64,000 nucleotides of DNA from Cupriavidus sp. YR651. GTDB taxonomy: Bacteria; Pseudomonadota; Gammaproteobacteria; Burkholderiales; Burkholderiaceae. The notes under the pieces were generated by a model. That model was given only the letters and a program-made list of their open reading frames with translations, did not search any database and was not told the origin of the DNA. Made by a program: the position numbers and the translations under genes. The stretch is from NCBI RefSeq assembly GCF_900101625.1, contig NZ_FMYZ01000005.1:434001-498000 (forward strand), given 5' to 3'. Positions 36,952-46,449 of the stretch are shown here, piece after piece (position 1 is the first letter of the stretch; every line of letters starts with the position of its first letter).

Positions 36952-37737
36952 TCAGACCATGCCGTCGTCGGCGGTGACCACCGCGCCGTTGATGAAGCGC
37001 GACGCATCGGAGGCCAGCAGCAACAGCAGGCCATCCAGGTCTTCCGGCTGGCCCAGCCGCTTGCGCGGCAGCATCTGGATCAGCTTCTGGCCGGCCTCGG
37101 AATCCCAGTGGTGGTGATTGATCTCCGTGTCGATATAGCCCGGACAGATCGCGTTGGTATTGATACCGTGGCGCGCCCACTCCAGCGCCATGGCCTTGGT
37201 CATGTGCACCACCGCGGCCTTGCTCATGCAGTAGACGCCGATCTGCGACAGCACCTTCAACCCGGCCACCGACGCAATATTGACGATACGTGCCTGCGGC
37301 AGCGGATTGCCGAGCTTTTCCGCACCCTTGGCCCGCGCGATCATGCGCTTGGCCACTTCCTGCGCCACGAAAAACGCGCCGCGGGTGTTGGTATCGAAGA
37401 CGAAATCGAAGTCGTCGGCGGTGACGTCCGTCAGCTTCTGCGTGGTCGACACGCCCGAATTATTGACGAGGATATCGATGGCGCCAGCCTCGGTCTCCGC
37501 ATGGGCCACGGCGGCACGAATGCTGGCCGGGTCCGTCACGTCCAGGCGCACCACATGGGCACTGCCGCCATCGGCCTCGATCGAGGCACGCAATTCCTTG
37601 AGCCGCTCGGTGCGGCGCGACGCCAGCACAACTTTGGCGCCAGCCGCCGCCAGCACATTGGCAAAGCGCGTGCCCAGCCCGCTCGAGGCACCGGTCACCA
37701 GCGCGACCTTGCCTTCCAGATTGATCGACAAACCCAT
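36952..37737 (-). CDS. Short-chain dehydrogenase/reductase
   Basis: A 261-aa classical SDR: cofactor loop TGASSGLGTRFA, NNSG in place of NNAG, catalytic Ser in NIASVAG, Tyr-x3-Lys in GVYCMSKAAV, and C-terminal PGYIDTEINHHHW. The start at 37737 (MGLSINLEGKVAL) fits the family. The Arg after the glycine motif (LASRRTER) favours NADPH. It is divergent from the ETF-QO gene. The neighbourhood suggests fatty-acid or acyl-CoA metabolism, but the substrate is unknown. Confidence 0.9.
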   Translation of the reverse strand: MGLSINLEGKVALVTGASSGLGTRFANVLAAAGAKVVLASRRTERLKELRASIEADGGSAHVVRLDVTDPASIRAAVAHAETEAGAIDILVNNSGVSTTQKLTDVTADDFDFVFDTNTRGAFFVAQEVAKRMIARAKGAEKLGNPLPQARIVNIASVAGLKVLSQIGVYCMSKAAVVHMTKAMALEWARHGINTNAICPGYIDTEINHHHWDSEAGQKLIQMLPRKRLGQPEDLDGLLLLLASDASRFINGAVVTADDGMV

Positions 37738-38125
37738 GATTACCTCGGTGTGGGGGCGTCCGGCCCGGCCGGACGCTCGCCGCCAGCCCGCCATGAATGG
37801 GCAGAAGGCAGCATACCAAAAAAAAGAACGGTCGTTCCAAAAAATATCTTGCCTGAGGGTGTCGAGTCCCGGACAATGCCGAAGATTCTAAGAACTTGGT
37901 CTCCAAAGGGAAAGAGGAAAAACGCCTAGAGTGCCCCGGTTATCCGCCGATGGCTCCAGGATGGCGCGTGCCGCGCGCCGGCCGCCTCGCCGGCTTGCGC
38001 CTCACCCCCTGCCCGATCCGGGTTCCGCAGAGCACGATCACCGCATCCCACAACCGCAGGCCCGCATCCCGCGCTGCAATCATGCGGCAGTATTGCCGCC
38101 CAGAAGAAACAGAGGGTTAGAGACA
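37738..38125. other. Divergent promoter region between SDR and ETF-QO genes
   Basis: About 390 bases. It contains an A-rich tract and a GAACG-GT-CGTTC dyad at 37826-37837 (listed separately). Short open frames in it do not look coding; the ETF-QO frame is open through its right part but lacks family resemblance. Confidence 0.5.
37826..37837. promoter_or_regulatory. Dyad GAACG-GT-CGTTC, possible TetR-type operator
   Basis: Five-base perfect arms with a two-base centre, flanked by A-runs, 89 bases upstream of the SDR start. TetR-family repressors commonly use such short CG-containing dyads. No TetR gene is present in the window, so the regulator would be elsewhere. Confidence 0.4.
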
Positions 38126-39805
38126 ATGGATCAGCAACAGCTCCTGGAGCAATTCGGCCCACGCGAAGCCATGGAGTACGACGTCGTCATCGTCGGCGGG
38201 GGCCCCGCGGGCCTGGCCACGGCAATCCGCCTGAAGCAGCTGGCTGCGGAAAAAGGCGGCGACGTCAATGTCTGCGTACTGGAGAAGGGATCCGAGCCGG
38301 GCGCTCACATCCTGTCGGGCGCCATCATGGACCCGCGCGCGCTGAATGAACTGTTCCCGAACTGGAAGGAACTCGGCGCGCCGCTGAACCAGCCCGTCAC
38401 CGAGGACAAGTTCCTGTTCCTCGACGAGACCGGCTCCAAGGGCGCCCCGCTGCTGCCAGAGTGCTTCCACAACGAAGGCAACTACATCATCAGCCTGTCC
38501 AACTTCGTGCGCTGGCTGGGCCAGCAGGCCGAAGCGCTGGGCGTGGAAATCTTCCCGGGCTTCCCGGCCGCCGAAGTCCTGTACAACGAGGACGGCTCGG
38601 TCAAGGGCGTTGCCACCGGCAACATGGGTATCAACAAGGAAGGCGAGCCCACCGAGAACTTCCAGCTCGGCATGGAACTGCATGCCAAGTACACGATCTT
38701 CGCCGAAGGCGCGCGTGGCCACCTCGGCAAGCAACTGATCTCGAAATTCCAGCTCGACGCCGGCAAGGATCCGCAAAGCTACGGCATCGGCCTGAAGGAG
38801 CTGTGGGAGATCGATCCGGCCAAGCACAAGCCCGGCCTGGTGGTACACACGGCCGGCTGGCCGCTGGACCCGGCCACCTACGGCGGCTCGTTCCTCTACC
38901 ACATGGAGGACAACAAGGTCGCGGTGGGCTTCGTGGTCGGCCTGGACTACACCAACCCGTGGTTGTCGCCGTTCGAGGAATTCCAGCGCTTCAAGACCCA
39001 CCCGGAGATCCGCCAGTATTTCGAAGGCGGCAAGCGCATCGGCTACGGCGCGCGCGCCATCACCGCCGGCGGCCTGCTGTCGCTGCCCAAGACCGTGTTC
39101 CCGGGCGGCGCGCTGGTGGGTTGCGACGCCGGCTACCTGAATGCCTCGCGCATCAAGGGCAGCCATGCCGCCATCAAGACCGGCATGATGGCTGCCGAAG
39201 CCGCCTATGACGCCCTGCAGGCCGGCCGCCAGCACGACGAGCTGACCGCCTACCCTGTCGCGTTCGAATCGAGCTGGCTCCACAAGGAACTGCTGCAGTC
39301 CAAGAACTTCAAGCAATGGTTCAAGAAGGGCCGCACCACGGCCACGTTGATGACCGGTATCGAGCAGTGGCTGCTGCCGAAGCTGGGCATCCGCAACCCG
39401 CCGTGGACGATCCACCGTGAAAAGCCGGACCACGTGTACCTGAAGCCGGCCGCCGAGTGCCCGAGGATCGAGTACCCGAAGCCGGACGGCAAGCTGACGT
39501 TCGACCGCCTGTCCTCGGTGTTCATCAGCAACACGAACCACGAGGAAAACCAGCCGGCGCACCTGACGCTCAAGGATGCGAGCGTGCCGGTGGACATCAA
39601 CTGGGAAAGGTTCGCCGGACCCGAGTCGCGCTACTGCCCGGCAGGCGTGTACGAGTTCGTGCAGAGCGACGACGGCAAGGAACGCCTGCAGATCAACGCG
39701 CAGAACTGCGTGCACTGCAAGACCTGCGACATCAAGGACCCGACGCAGAACATCGTGTGGGTCACGCCGGAAGGCGGCGGCGGCCCGAACTACGTGGGCA
39801 TGTAA
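38126..39805 (+). CDS. Electron transfer flavoprotein-ubiquinone oxidoreductase
   Basis: A 559-aa membrane-associated iron-sulfur flavoprotein that moves electrons from reduced ETF to ubiquinone. N-terminal FAD motif VVIVGGGPAGLATAIRL, LEKGSEPGAHILSGA, and a C-terminal [4Fe-4S] site with cysteines in ESRYCPAGVYE and NCVHCKTCDIKDPTQ. ATG 38126 is set by homology (MDQQQLLEQFG). It serves acyl-CoA dehydrogenases and other ETF-linked enzymes. A hairpin terminator follows. Confidence 0.96.
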   Translation: MDQQQLLEQFGPREAMEYDVVIVGGGPAGLATAIRLKQLAAEKGGDVNVCVLEKGSEPGAHILSGAIMDPRALNELFPNWKELGAPLNQPVTEDKFLFLDETGSKGAPLLPECFHNEGNYIISLSNFVRWLGQQAEALGVEIFPGFPAAEVLYNEDGSVKGVATGNMGINKEGEPTENFQLGMELHAKYTIFAEGARGHLGKQLISKFQLDAGKDPQSYGIGLKELWEIDPAKHKPGLVVHTAGWPLDPATYGGSFLYHMEDNKVAVGFVVGLDYTNPWLSPFEEFQRFKTHPEIRQYFEGGKRIGYGARAITAGGLLSLPKTVFPGGALVGCDAGYLNASRIKGSHAAIKTGMMAAEAAYDALQAGRQHDELTAYPVAFESSWLHKELLQSKNFKQWFKKGRTTATLMTGIEQWLLPKLGIRNPPWTIHREKPDHVYLKPAAECPRIEYPKPDGKLTFDRLSSVFISNTNHEENQPAHLTLKDASVPVDINWERFAGPESRYCPAGVYEFVQSDDGKERLQINAQNCVHCKTCDIKDPTQNIVWVTPEGGGGPNYVGM

Positions 39806-39825
39806 GCCGCGATCGACCGACGCAA

Positions 39826-39852
39826 GAAAGCCGGCCTCCATGGCCGGCTTTT
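39826..39852 (+). terminator. Intrinsic terminator after ETF-QO
   Basis: Stem AAAGCCGGCC/GGCCGGCTTT with a five-base loop, followed by TTCTTTT. It separates ETF-QO from the convergent PilZ gene. Confidence 0.85.
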
Positions 39853-39886
39853 CTTTTGGGCATTCCGATGTGGGTGCCCGGCCGGA

Positions 39887-40822
39887 TCAGACCGGCATGC
39901 GCGTGCTCGTCAGCAGTTGTTCGTAGATAAAGCACTGCAGCAGTGTCAGCTCGCGCTCGCCCAACGCATCGAAGGCCACGCCGAAGGCCGGAAACTCGGC
40001 ATCTTCCTGCGATGCCGACACACTGCGCACCCAGCCGTCGACGGTGATCTCGCTGTCCAGCGACGCCGTACGCAGCTGGAACCGCAGACGCACCTTGCAC
40101 CCCACCGCCGGCGCGGGCGATGACGTCTGCAGAAGCGCACCGCCGGTGCTCAGATCCGACATCAACCCCAGGCGTGCCAGACCGTTCATGACATGCTGGT
40201 CGACGTCGACGCCCTCTGCGGCGGGCGGCTCGTCTCTCGCACCGGCCTCATCCGTGTTTTCAACCAGATACGCAGCCAGCCGCGTTGGCACGCGTGCCGC
40301 CCGGCGCACCGGCATCTGCTCCGCTTGCGCTGGCCCGGACAGCACCAGATACCGGAACGGACTGCGGCAGACCGCCGTGATCGTCGACGTGAAACTGTGG
40401 ATCGCCTGCCCCGAGAACCCGCGCAGCAGCAGGTCTTCACCGGCCTGCAACGTCAGCTCCCGGCCGCCGAGCGTCGGCCACGTCACAAACAGGCCCTGAT
40501 CGACAAACCCGATCAGCCGACTGGCGGCCGCGCGCGACGCCTCGCCCGGCGTCTTGACGTGCAGTAGCGTGCCGACCTGCAGGCCGAGCGGACCGGCGGC
40601 CAGCCGGGAGCCCGCATGGGTACCGGATTCGTTGCGGGTCTCATTGCCGGAGTCCGGCATGTCGTCGGGGCGACAAACGGTGCCGTGGCGAAACACGAGT
40701 GCCAGGTCGCGGGCATCCGGAATGACGCTGCCGCTGCCGAGCATGAGATTGCCCTCTGCGTCGAGTAGCGACCAGGGTAACGGCTGCCCGACGGGCAAGT
40801 CGTGGGGAGAAAGCTGGATCAT
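39887..40822 (-). CDS. PilZ-domain protein (YcgR-like c-di-GMP effector)
   Basis: About 311 aa from ATG 40822 (MIQLSPHDLPVGQ). The N-terminal half looks like the YcgR regulator domain (GLQVGTLLHVKTP, SRLIGFVDQGLFVTWP) and the C-terminal half is PilZ, with the RRAARVPTR arginine motif and DLSTGG (D-x-S-x-x-G), the two c-di-GMP contacts. It probably links c-di-GMP to motility or surface functions. Upstream Met codons up to 40957 are possible starts. Isolated gene; no flagellar genes nearby. Confidence 0.82.
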   Translation of the reverse strand: MIQLSPHDLPVGQPLPWSLLDAEGNLMLGSGSVIPDARDLALVFRHGTVCRPDDMPDSGNETRNESGTHAGSRLAAGPLGLQVGTLLHVKTPGEASRAAASRLIGFVDQGLFVTWPTLGGRELTLQAGEDLLLRGFSGQAIHSFTSTITAVCRSPFRYLVLSGPAQAEQMPVRRAARVPTRLAAYLVENTDEAGARDEPPAAEGVDVDQHVMNGLARLGLMSDLSTGGALLQTSSPAPAVGCKVRLRFQLRTASLDSEITVDGWVRSVSASQEDAEFPAFGVAFDALGERELTLLQCFIYEQLLTSTRMPV

Positions 40823-40991
40823 GGCGCGGAATCGTCTCCATGAAGGCATATCCGGCATGAGAACGATCTCAAGAACCGGCGCGATGGTATTCGATATGGG
40901 TGGCTGCCCATGCAGCACCCACCCGTTGATGTGTCTGCTATCGACCGTTGCCGCCAAAGCTTGAACCCTCCCGATGAGGCAGACCTTTGTG

Positions 40992-41031
40992 CAGACATTT
41001 GTCTAACGCCTGCCAGACATTGGGCAGACAT
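40992..41031. promoter_or_regulatory. Helically phased CAGACAT repeats
   Basis: CAGACAT at 40992, 41014 and 41025, that is 22 and 11 bases apart, so on one face of the helix. The first copy is half of a dyad AGACATTTGTCT (40993-41004). Confidence 0.5.
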
Positions 41032-41176
41032 CAGGCTGGCATGGTGCCGACAAGCGGCGGTGTCCGCTGCACACCGTTCCCAGGCGCTCTCGCCCATCTC
41101 TCGCCTCTCGCCCTTATCGCCCTTATTCGCGCTTGACGGCCGGCCCGCCAGTCGCCAGAATTGACACGCATCAAAG

Positions 41177-41187
41177 CTGTCTGACAG
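41177..41187. promoter_or_regulatory. Dyad CTGTC-T-GACAG upstream of FCD-GntR gene
   Basis: Perfect 5-bp arms around one base, 32 bases before the ATG and ten bases after TTGACA (41161-41166). The position within a likely promoter fits autorepression by the GntR protein. Confidence 0.45.
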
Positions 41188-41219
41188 CCTGACAACCCAT
41201 TCCTCTCCGCCCCCACTGC

Positions 41220-41921
41220 ATGGATCGCCTGTCCCGCCCCGCCTCCCTGCCAAGCCGTATCGCCCAGACGCTGCGCGACGATATCGCGGCCGGGCGCTTC
41301 GCCGCCGGTGGCCGCCTGCCGGCCGAATCAGCCCTTGCCGAGACATTCGACGTCAGCCGGCCCATCGTGCGCGAAGCGATTGCGCTGCTGAAGGCGGATG
41401 GCGTGCTCGTCACCCGCAAGGGCTCGGGCGCTTATGTGTCGGACACGCCCGGTGGGCAGGTCTGGCGCGTGGCCAGCCAACCTGACGGGGGCCCAACCCT
41501 CGCCCAATTGTTCGAACTGCGCCGCGTGGTGGAAACCACCTGCGCGGAGATGGCGGCACAACGCCGGACCGATGCCGACCTGGACGCCATCCGCGCCGCC
41601 TTGACGGCAATGCAGGCGCACGCCGCCGACTTTCCGAGCGCGGCCGCGGCAGACATCGCGTTCCACCATGCCATCGCCCAGGCTGCGCACAACCCCTGCT
41701 TTACCGGCCTGACCGACTTCGTCAGCCAGCAGTTGCTGGTGGCGCGCCAGTTTGCGTGGGAAAACAGCGCGCGCCTGGATGCGCAACACGGCACGCCCCG
41801 TGCGGCGGATGCCGAGCATGCGGCGCTGGTTGACGCGATCGCCGCCGGCGACCAGATCGCGGCCCGCGCGGCAGCCGGCGCGCACCTGTCCGCCGCGGCA
41901 GCCCGCATGGGCCTGGCCTGA
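41220..41921 (+). CDS. FadR-type GntR transcriptional regulator (FCD domain)
   Basis: A 233-aa regulator. GntR winged helix at residues about 8-75 ([25 protein letters not shown], shown in part) and an all-helical FCD ligand-binding domain ([32 protein letters not shown]) whose Asp/His residues usually coordinate a metal and a carboxylate ligand. It precedes an L-2-hydroxyglutarate-oxidase-like gene by 70 bases on the same strand and is the likely regulator of that gene, with a 2-hydroxy- or 2-oxo-acid as effector. Confidence 0.88.
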   Translation: MDRLSRPASLPSRIAQTLRDDIAAGRFAAGGRLPAESALAETFDVSRPIVREAIALLKADGVLVTRKGSGAYVSDTPGGQVWRVASQPDGGPTLAQLFELRRVVETTCAEMAAQRRTDADLDAIRAALTAMQAHAADFPSAAAADIAFHHAIAQAAHNPCFTGLTDFVSQQLLVARQFAWENSARLDAQHGTPRAADAEHAALVDAIAAGDQIAARAAAGAHLSAAAARMGLA

Positions 41922-41991
41922 ACACGGCTCGCCGTCATTGCGACGACGAGCGATCAACACAAACGACCGAGACCCAAAGAAGGAGCCCCTC

Positions 41992-43098
41992 ATGGAACAA
42001 GTGGATTGCGTCGTCATCGGCGCCGGTGTGGTTGGCCTGGCCATCGCCCGCGCGCTGGCGCTGCAGGGCCGCGAGGTCATCATCCTCGAGGCCGAGAACG
42101 CCTTTGGCACCATCACCAGCGCGCGCAACAGCGAAGTGATCCATGCCGGCATCTACTACCCGGCCGGCTCGCTCAAGGCGGAGCTCTGCGTGCGCGGCAA
42201 GGCGATGCTGTACGACTACTGCGCGTCGCACCATGTGGCGCACCAGCGCTGCGGCAAGCTGATCGTGGCAACCAGTGTGGCGCAAGTGACCACGCTCGAT
42301 GGCATCCGCGCCAAGGCCGCCGCCAATGGCGTGCACGACATGCAATTGCTGAGCCGCGACGAAGCCCGCGCGCTCGAGCCGCAGCTCGCATGCCATGCCG
42401 CGCTGCTGTCGCCCTCCACGGGCATCATCGACAGCCACGGCCTGATGACGGCGCTGCTGGGCGATGCCGAGAACGCCGGCGCGATGCTGGCGGTGCAGTC
42501 GCCGGTGCTGTCCGGGGCGGTCACCGCTGACGGCATCCGGCTGGAAGTGGGCAGCACCGAGGGGCCCACCACGCTGCTGGCGCGCACCGTGATCAACGCC
42601 GCCGGGCTGACCGCACCCGAGTTGGCGCGCCGCATCGACGGCATGCCGCCCGCGCACATTCCGCCGCAGTATTACGCCAAGGGGTGCTATTTCACGCTGG
42701 CCGGCCGCGCGCCGTTCTCACGGCTGATCTATCCGGTGCCGGAGGCGGCCGGACTGGGCGTGCACCTGACACTGGATCTGGGCGGCCAGGCGCGCTTTGG
42801 TCCCAATGTGCGCTGGATCGACGAGATCGAGTACAGCGTGCCGCCGCACGACGCCGACGGTTTCTATGATGAGGTGCGCCGTTACTGGCCGGGGCTGGCG
42901 GACGGCGCGTTGCAGCCGGGCTATGCCGGCATCCGCCCGAAGATCAGCGGCCCGAAGGAAGTGGCGGCCGATTTCCGCATCGACGGCCCCGCGGCGCATG
43001 GCGTCTCCGGTCTGGTGAACCTGTTCGGGATCGAGTCGCCCGGGCTCACGTCGTCATTGGCCATCGCCGAGCGCGTGGCGCAACTCGCGGCGGCCTGA
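41992..43098 (+). CDS. FAD-dependent oxidoreductase, L-2-hydroxyglutarate oxidase-like
   Basis: A 368-aa DAO-fold flavoenzyme from ATG 41992, with AAGGAG eight or so bases upstream. FAD motif [17 protein letters not shown], then [20 protein letters not shown], the segment shared with LhgO/L2HGDH enzymes, and C-terminal [21 protein letters not shown]. LhgO oxidises L-2-hydroxyglutarate to 2-oxoglutarate with electrons to quinone; this protein is shorter than E. coli LhgO and substrate is inferred. Pairs with the upstream GntR gene. Confidence 0.82.
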   Translation: MEQVDCVVIGAGVVGLAIARALALQGREVIILEAENAFGTITSARNSEVIHAGIYYPAGSLKAELCVRGKAMLYDYCASHHVAHQRCGKLIVATSVAQVTTLDGIRAKAAANGVHDMQLLSRDEARALEPQLACHAALLSPSTGIIDSHGLMTALLGDAENAGAMLAVQSPVLSGAVTADGIRLEVGSTEGPTTLLARTVINAAGLTAPELARRIDGMPPAHIPPQYYAKGCYFTLAGRAPFSRLIYPVPEAAGLGVHLTLDLGGQARFGPNVRWIDEIEYSVPPHDADGFYDEVRRYWPGLADGALQPGYAGIRPKISGPKEVAADFRIDGPAAHGVSGLVNLFGIESPGLTSSLAIAERVAQLAAA

Positions 43099-43105
43099 GC
43101 CGGAT

Positions 43106-44431
43106 TCAGCCTGGCCGCACCGCGGCGTGCTCGCCGCGGAAACTCAGCGCGGCGCAGCACGCGCCGGCCAGCGCAGCCGCGGCGGCCAGTCCGAAGGTAT
43201 GCGACGGCCCGAGCGTCTTCCACGTCCAGCCCATCGTCAGCCCACCTAGCGTACCGCCGACGCCGTAGGAAATGCCCGTATAGAGCGCCTGCCCGCGCCC
43301 CTGCAGCGGGCCGGCGAACCAGCGCTGCAACCGCTTGAGGCTGGCGCTGTGATGTGCGGCAAACGTGGCGGCATGCAGCACCTGCACGGCTGCCATCAGC
43401 CACGCGTACTGGGCGAGGTATCCGGTCAGGCCAAAGCGGATGGCCGCCAGCACGAACGTGCCGGCCAGGATCGTTCGCAATGCGAGGCTGCCGAACAGCC
43501 GCCCCTGATAGAAGAAGAACACGATCTCCGCGACCACGCCGATGGTCCACATCACGCCGATCGCCAGCTTGCTGTAGCCCAACTGCTCCAGGTAGAGCGA
43601 ATAGAACACGTAGAGCGCCGCGTGAGCGAACATCATCAGGAACGCCGACGCCAGGAACCACGCCACATCGGGCCGGCGCAACAGCGGCAATGCCGGCGGC
43701 GGGCGCACGCGCGGGCCTTCGTCGGGCGCGTCGCGCATGCCCTGGACCACGATGGCGAACAGCGCCAGCATGCCGCTGGCCAGCCACGGAAAGGCCACCA
43801 TGCCGAAGTGCTCGAACAGCGCCCCGCCGGCCAGCACCGCGCCGATAAACCCCACCGACCCGAACATCCGCACCCGCCCGTAGCGGTGGTCGAAGGCGCC
43901 ATGCCGGCGCAGCGTGGAAATCGTCAACGCATCCCCCAGCGGCGACATCGCGCTGGTGATCAGGTTGAGCCCGATCATCATCGCCATCATGCCGCCATAG
44001 CTGTGGACGCCAGGAACCATCAGGAACGCGAGCAGCGAGCTGATCGCCGCCAGCCGCAGCAGGCGCACGCGTGTGTGCATGACATCGGAGAGCCAGCCCC
44101 ACAGATAGGGGCCGACGATGCGGCTCAACTGAAAGCACGCCATCAGCACGCCAATCTGCACCGGCGAAAAGCCGCGGTCCGAGAAAAACAGGCTGACGTA
44201 GGGCGAGATGACGCCTACGTAGCCGTAGTAGCCGAGGTAGAAAAGTCCGAAGCGGAGGTAGGTCGCGGGATCGATCGATCCCGGCTTGAAAGCGCTATCG
44301 GGCGGCGTGGCGGACGCGCTGCCCGCCGAGGGCTGGCCGCCCTGGTGGTCGCCGCTGCCGTCCCGAGCGCGGCCCAAATCAGGGCTTGGCGGGCGTCTGC
44401 GCCGGAATGCGCGGCGTCTCCACGCGCACAT
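43106..44431 (-). CDS. MFS transporter (HcaT/PPP-like family)
   Basis: A 12-helix major facilitator with [21 protein letters not shown] at the first helix and [20 protein letters not shown] at the helix 2-3 loop, resembling the 3-phenylpropionate transporter family. The only ATG (44431) overlaps aroC by 53 bases and gives an Arg-rich leader; a TTG at 44377, right after the aroC stop, is an equally possible start. Substrate unknown. Convergent with the FAD oxidoreductase gene, ends eight bases apart. Confidence 0.85.
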   Translation of the reverse strand: MCAWRRRAFRRRRPPSPDLGRARDGSGDHQGGQPSAGSASATPPDSAFKPGSIDPATYLRFGLFYLGYYGYVGVISPYVSLFFSDRGFSPVQIGVLMACFQLSRIVGPYLWGWLSDVMHTRVRLLRLAAISSLLAFLMVPGVHSYGGMMAMMIGLNLITSAMSPLGDALTISTLRRHGAFDHRYGRVRMFGSVGFIGAVLAGGALFEHFGMVAFPWLASGMLALFAIVVQGMRDAPDEGPRVRPPPALPLLRRPDVAWFLASAFLMMFAHAALYVFYSLYLEQLGYSKLAIGVMWTIGVVAEIVFFFYQGRLFGSLALRTILAGTFVLAAIRFGLTGYLAQYAWLMAAVQVLHAATFAAHHSASLKRLQRWFAGPLQGRGQALYTGISYGVGGTLGGLTMGWTWKTLGPSHTFGLAAAAALAGACCAALSFRGEHAAVRPG

Positions 44432-45488
44432 CGCCGCACTGGGCGCGGTGGCGCAGCGCGTGATCCATCAGCACCAGGGCCAGCATGGCCTCGGCGATCG
44501 GCGTCGCGCGGATGCCCACGCAGGGATCGTGGCGACCGAAGGTCTCGACCGTCGCGGCCTGGCCGGCCTTGTCGATCGATTCGCGCGGCGTGCGGATGCT
44601 GGACGTCGGCTTGATCGCCAGCGACACCGAGATATCCTGGCCCGTGGAGATGCCGCCGAGCATGCCGCCCGAGTTGTTGGTGCGGAAGCCCTCGGCGGTA
44701 AGTTCGTCGCCATGCACGCTGCCGCGCTGGGACACGCTGGCAAACCCGGCGCCGATCTCCACACCCTTGACGGCATTGATGCCCATCATGGCGTGCGCGA
44801 TGTCCGCATCGAGCTTGTCAAACAGCGGCTCGCCCAGGCCGACCGGCACGCCGCTGGCCACCACCTCAATGCGCGCTCCGACGGAATCGCCATCGCGACG
44901 CAGCGCGTCCATATAGGTTTCCAGCTCGGGCACGATGTCGGCGTTAGCCGCGAAGAACGGGTTCTCCGGCACGTGCTTCCAGTCGATGAACGGGACTTCC
45001 ACTTCGCCGAGCTGCGACATGTAGCCACGGATCTCGGTGCCGTACTGTTCGCGCAACCACTTCTTGGCCACGGCGGCCGCAGCCACCACGGGCGCGGTCA
45101 GGCGGGCCGACGAGCGGCCGCCGCCGCGATGGTCGCGGATGCCGTACTTGTGCCAGTAGGTGTAGTCGGCGTGGCCGGGACGGAACGTCTCGACGATATT
45201 GCCGTAGTCCTTGCTACGCTGGTCGGTATTGCGGATCAGCAGGCAGATCGGCGTGCCTGTGGTCTTGCCTTCGAACACGCCGGAGAGGATTTCCACCTGG
45301 TCGGCTTCCTGGCGCTGCGTCACATGACGCGAGGTGCCGGGCTTGCGGCGATCCAGGTCGATCTGGATGTCAGCTTCCGTCAGCGACATGCCCGGGGGGC
45401 AGCCGTCCACGACGGCACCGATGGCAGGTCCGTGCGATTCGCCGAACGTGGTGACAGTGAAAAGCAGGCCGAGGGTGTTGCCAGACAT
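44379..45488 (-). CDS. aroC: Chorismate synthase
   Basis: A 369-aa enzyme with AroC signatures [48 protein letters not shown] and [18 protein letters not shown] (each under family consensus). It converts EPSP to chorismate, the last common step of aromatic amino-acid synthesis, using reduced FMN. TACAAT (minus strand, about 45525-45530) upstream is a candidate -10. Confidence 0.97.
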   Translation of the reverse strand: MSGNTLGLLFTVTTFGESHGPAIGAVVDGCPPGMSLTEADIQIDLDRRKPGTSRHVTQRQEADQVEILSGVFEGKTTGTPICLLIRNTDQRSKDYGNIVETFRPGHADYTYWHKYGIRDHRGGGRSSARLTAPVVAAAAVAKKWLREQYGTEIRGYMSQLGEVEVPFIDWKHVPENPFFAANADIVPELETYMDALRRDGDSVGARIEVVASGVPVGLGEPLFDKLDADIAHAMMGINAVKGVEIGAGFASVSQRGSVHGDELTAEGFRTNNSGGMLGGISTGQDISVSLAIKPTSSIRTPRESIDKAGQAATVETFGRHDPCVGIRATPIAEAMLALVLMDHALRHRAQCGDVRVETPRIPAQTPAKP

Positions 45489-45547
45489 GATGGAAACCGC
45501 ACAGAGATTGGGGACGGCCTACATTGTACGGCCATTGAGAACCCAAT

Positions 45548-46330
45548 TCACAGTGAGTTCTGGGCGCTGGCAACTGCCTCCGGCCGGCCCGCCGGCGCGG
45601 CATCCATCGGCGCAAACACCCCGCTGCCCACGAATTCGGGATAAAACTGCGCCCGCATCCGCGCCAGATACGCCTGCAGGTTCGGGTGCGACGCCGCCGC
45701 CGTGCGGATCGGCGTCTCGAACATCGGGCACAGCAGGCTGGCGGCAAACGCGAACAAGGTGGCGTCGGCGCCGCAAGGACGGTCGCCCATCAGGTACGGC
45801 TTGTCGCCGAGGATGCTGGCAATCGACGTCACCCCCTGGATGGCCATCGCCGCGGCGTCTTCGTCGCTATGGCGCCCCAGCCCCTGCGCCCATAGCATCT
45901 GGCGGATCTTGCGCTTGACCAGCCGCGTCACCAGCCCGCGCAGCGGAACCGGCACGCTCTTGAAGAACAGCGCCGGGCCGCGGTCGAAGTTGCCCTCGTC
46001 GAGCCAGCGCACCCGGGCCACGGCCCAGTACAGGTTGTCCTCCAGGAGCTTTTCCACGGCCCAGGCCACACCCCGTTCCGCCGGGCTCAGCCCTTCGTCG
46101 AAGTCGACGTGATAGGTTTTCTCGATATGCCAGCGGATCATCGTGGAGTCCGCGACGATCCGGCCCATGTCATCCAGATAGGGCAGCTTGCCCTTGGGTG
46201 CGCGGCGCAGGTTCCCGCGACTGGTCTGGTACGGCAGGCCTGCGAGCTTGAGCAGCATCTCGGCCTTGATGACAAACGGGCTGGCGTCGGGCAGCCCGAA
46301 AGCCGGCCCGAAGGTGTAGAGCGTGATCAT
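45548..46330 (-). CDS. Glutathione S-transferase family protein, metaxin-like
   Basis: A 260-aa protein from ATG 46330 (MITLYTFGPAFGLPDASPF), AAGG six bases upstream. Thioredoxin-like N-terminal domain with KLPYLDDMGRIVADSTMI (cis-Pro and Ser-Thr glutathione loop) and helical C-terminal domain with GDRPCGADATLFAFAASLL. This is the metaxin/Tom37-like GST branch found widely in bacteria. Substrate unknown. Preceded by a 13-bp tandem repeat. Confidence 0.87.
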   Translation of the reverse strand: MITLYTFGPAFGLPDASPFVIKAEMLLKLAGLPYQTSRGNLRRAPKGKLPYLDDMGRIVADSTMIRWHIEKTYHVDFDEGLSPAERGVAWAVEKLLEDNLYWAVARVRWLDEGNFDRGPALFFKSVPVPLRGLVTRLVKRKIRQMLWAQGLGRHSDEDAAAMAIQGVTSIASILGDKPYLMGDRPCGADATLFAFAASLLCPMFETPIRTAAASHPNLQAYLARMRAQFYPEFVGSGVFAPMDAAPAGRPEAVASAQNSL

Positions 46331-46342
46331 GATCGCCTTTCG

Positions 46343-46446
46343 GTGATGTCCTTCAGTGACTTCCTTCACTGACTTTCTTCAGTGACGTCCTTCGGCGACT
46401 TCCGTCAGTGCCTTCCTTCGGCGACTTCCGTCGGTGATTTCCTGCC
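46343..46446. repeat. 13-bp imperfect tandem repeat, about 8 units
   Basis: Eight head-to-tail 13-base units of consensus GTGACTTCCTTCR, at 46343, 46356, 46369, 46382, 46395, 46408, 46421 and 46434 (the last diverged at its end). It lies between the stop of the LplT-PlsC gene (46450) and the start of the GST gene (46330). Since 13 is not a multiple of three, it is unlikely to be coding. Neighbouring units differ by one to three bases. Confidence 0.9.
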
Positions 46447-46449
46447 CGG

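Larger units (their letters stand above)
40823..41219. other. Divergent region between PilZ and FCD-GntR genes
   Basis: About 400 bases. It contains three CAGACAT direct repeats and an AGACA-TT-TGTCT dyad (40992-41031), a TTGACA -35-like hexamer at 41161-41166, and the dyad CTGTCTGACAG at 41177-41187 close to the GntR start. No coding sequence recognised. Confidence 0.55.

Noticed and set aside
46343..46446. CRISPR-like array
   Set aside because: Units are 13 bases head to tail with no spacers; a plain tandem repeat.
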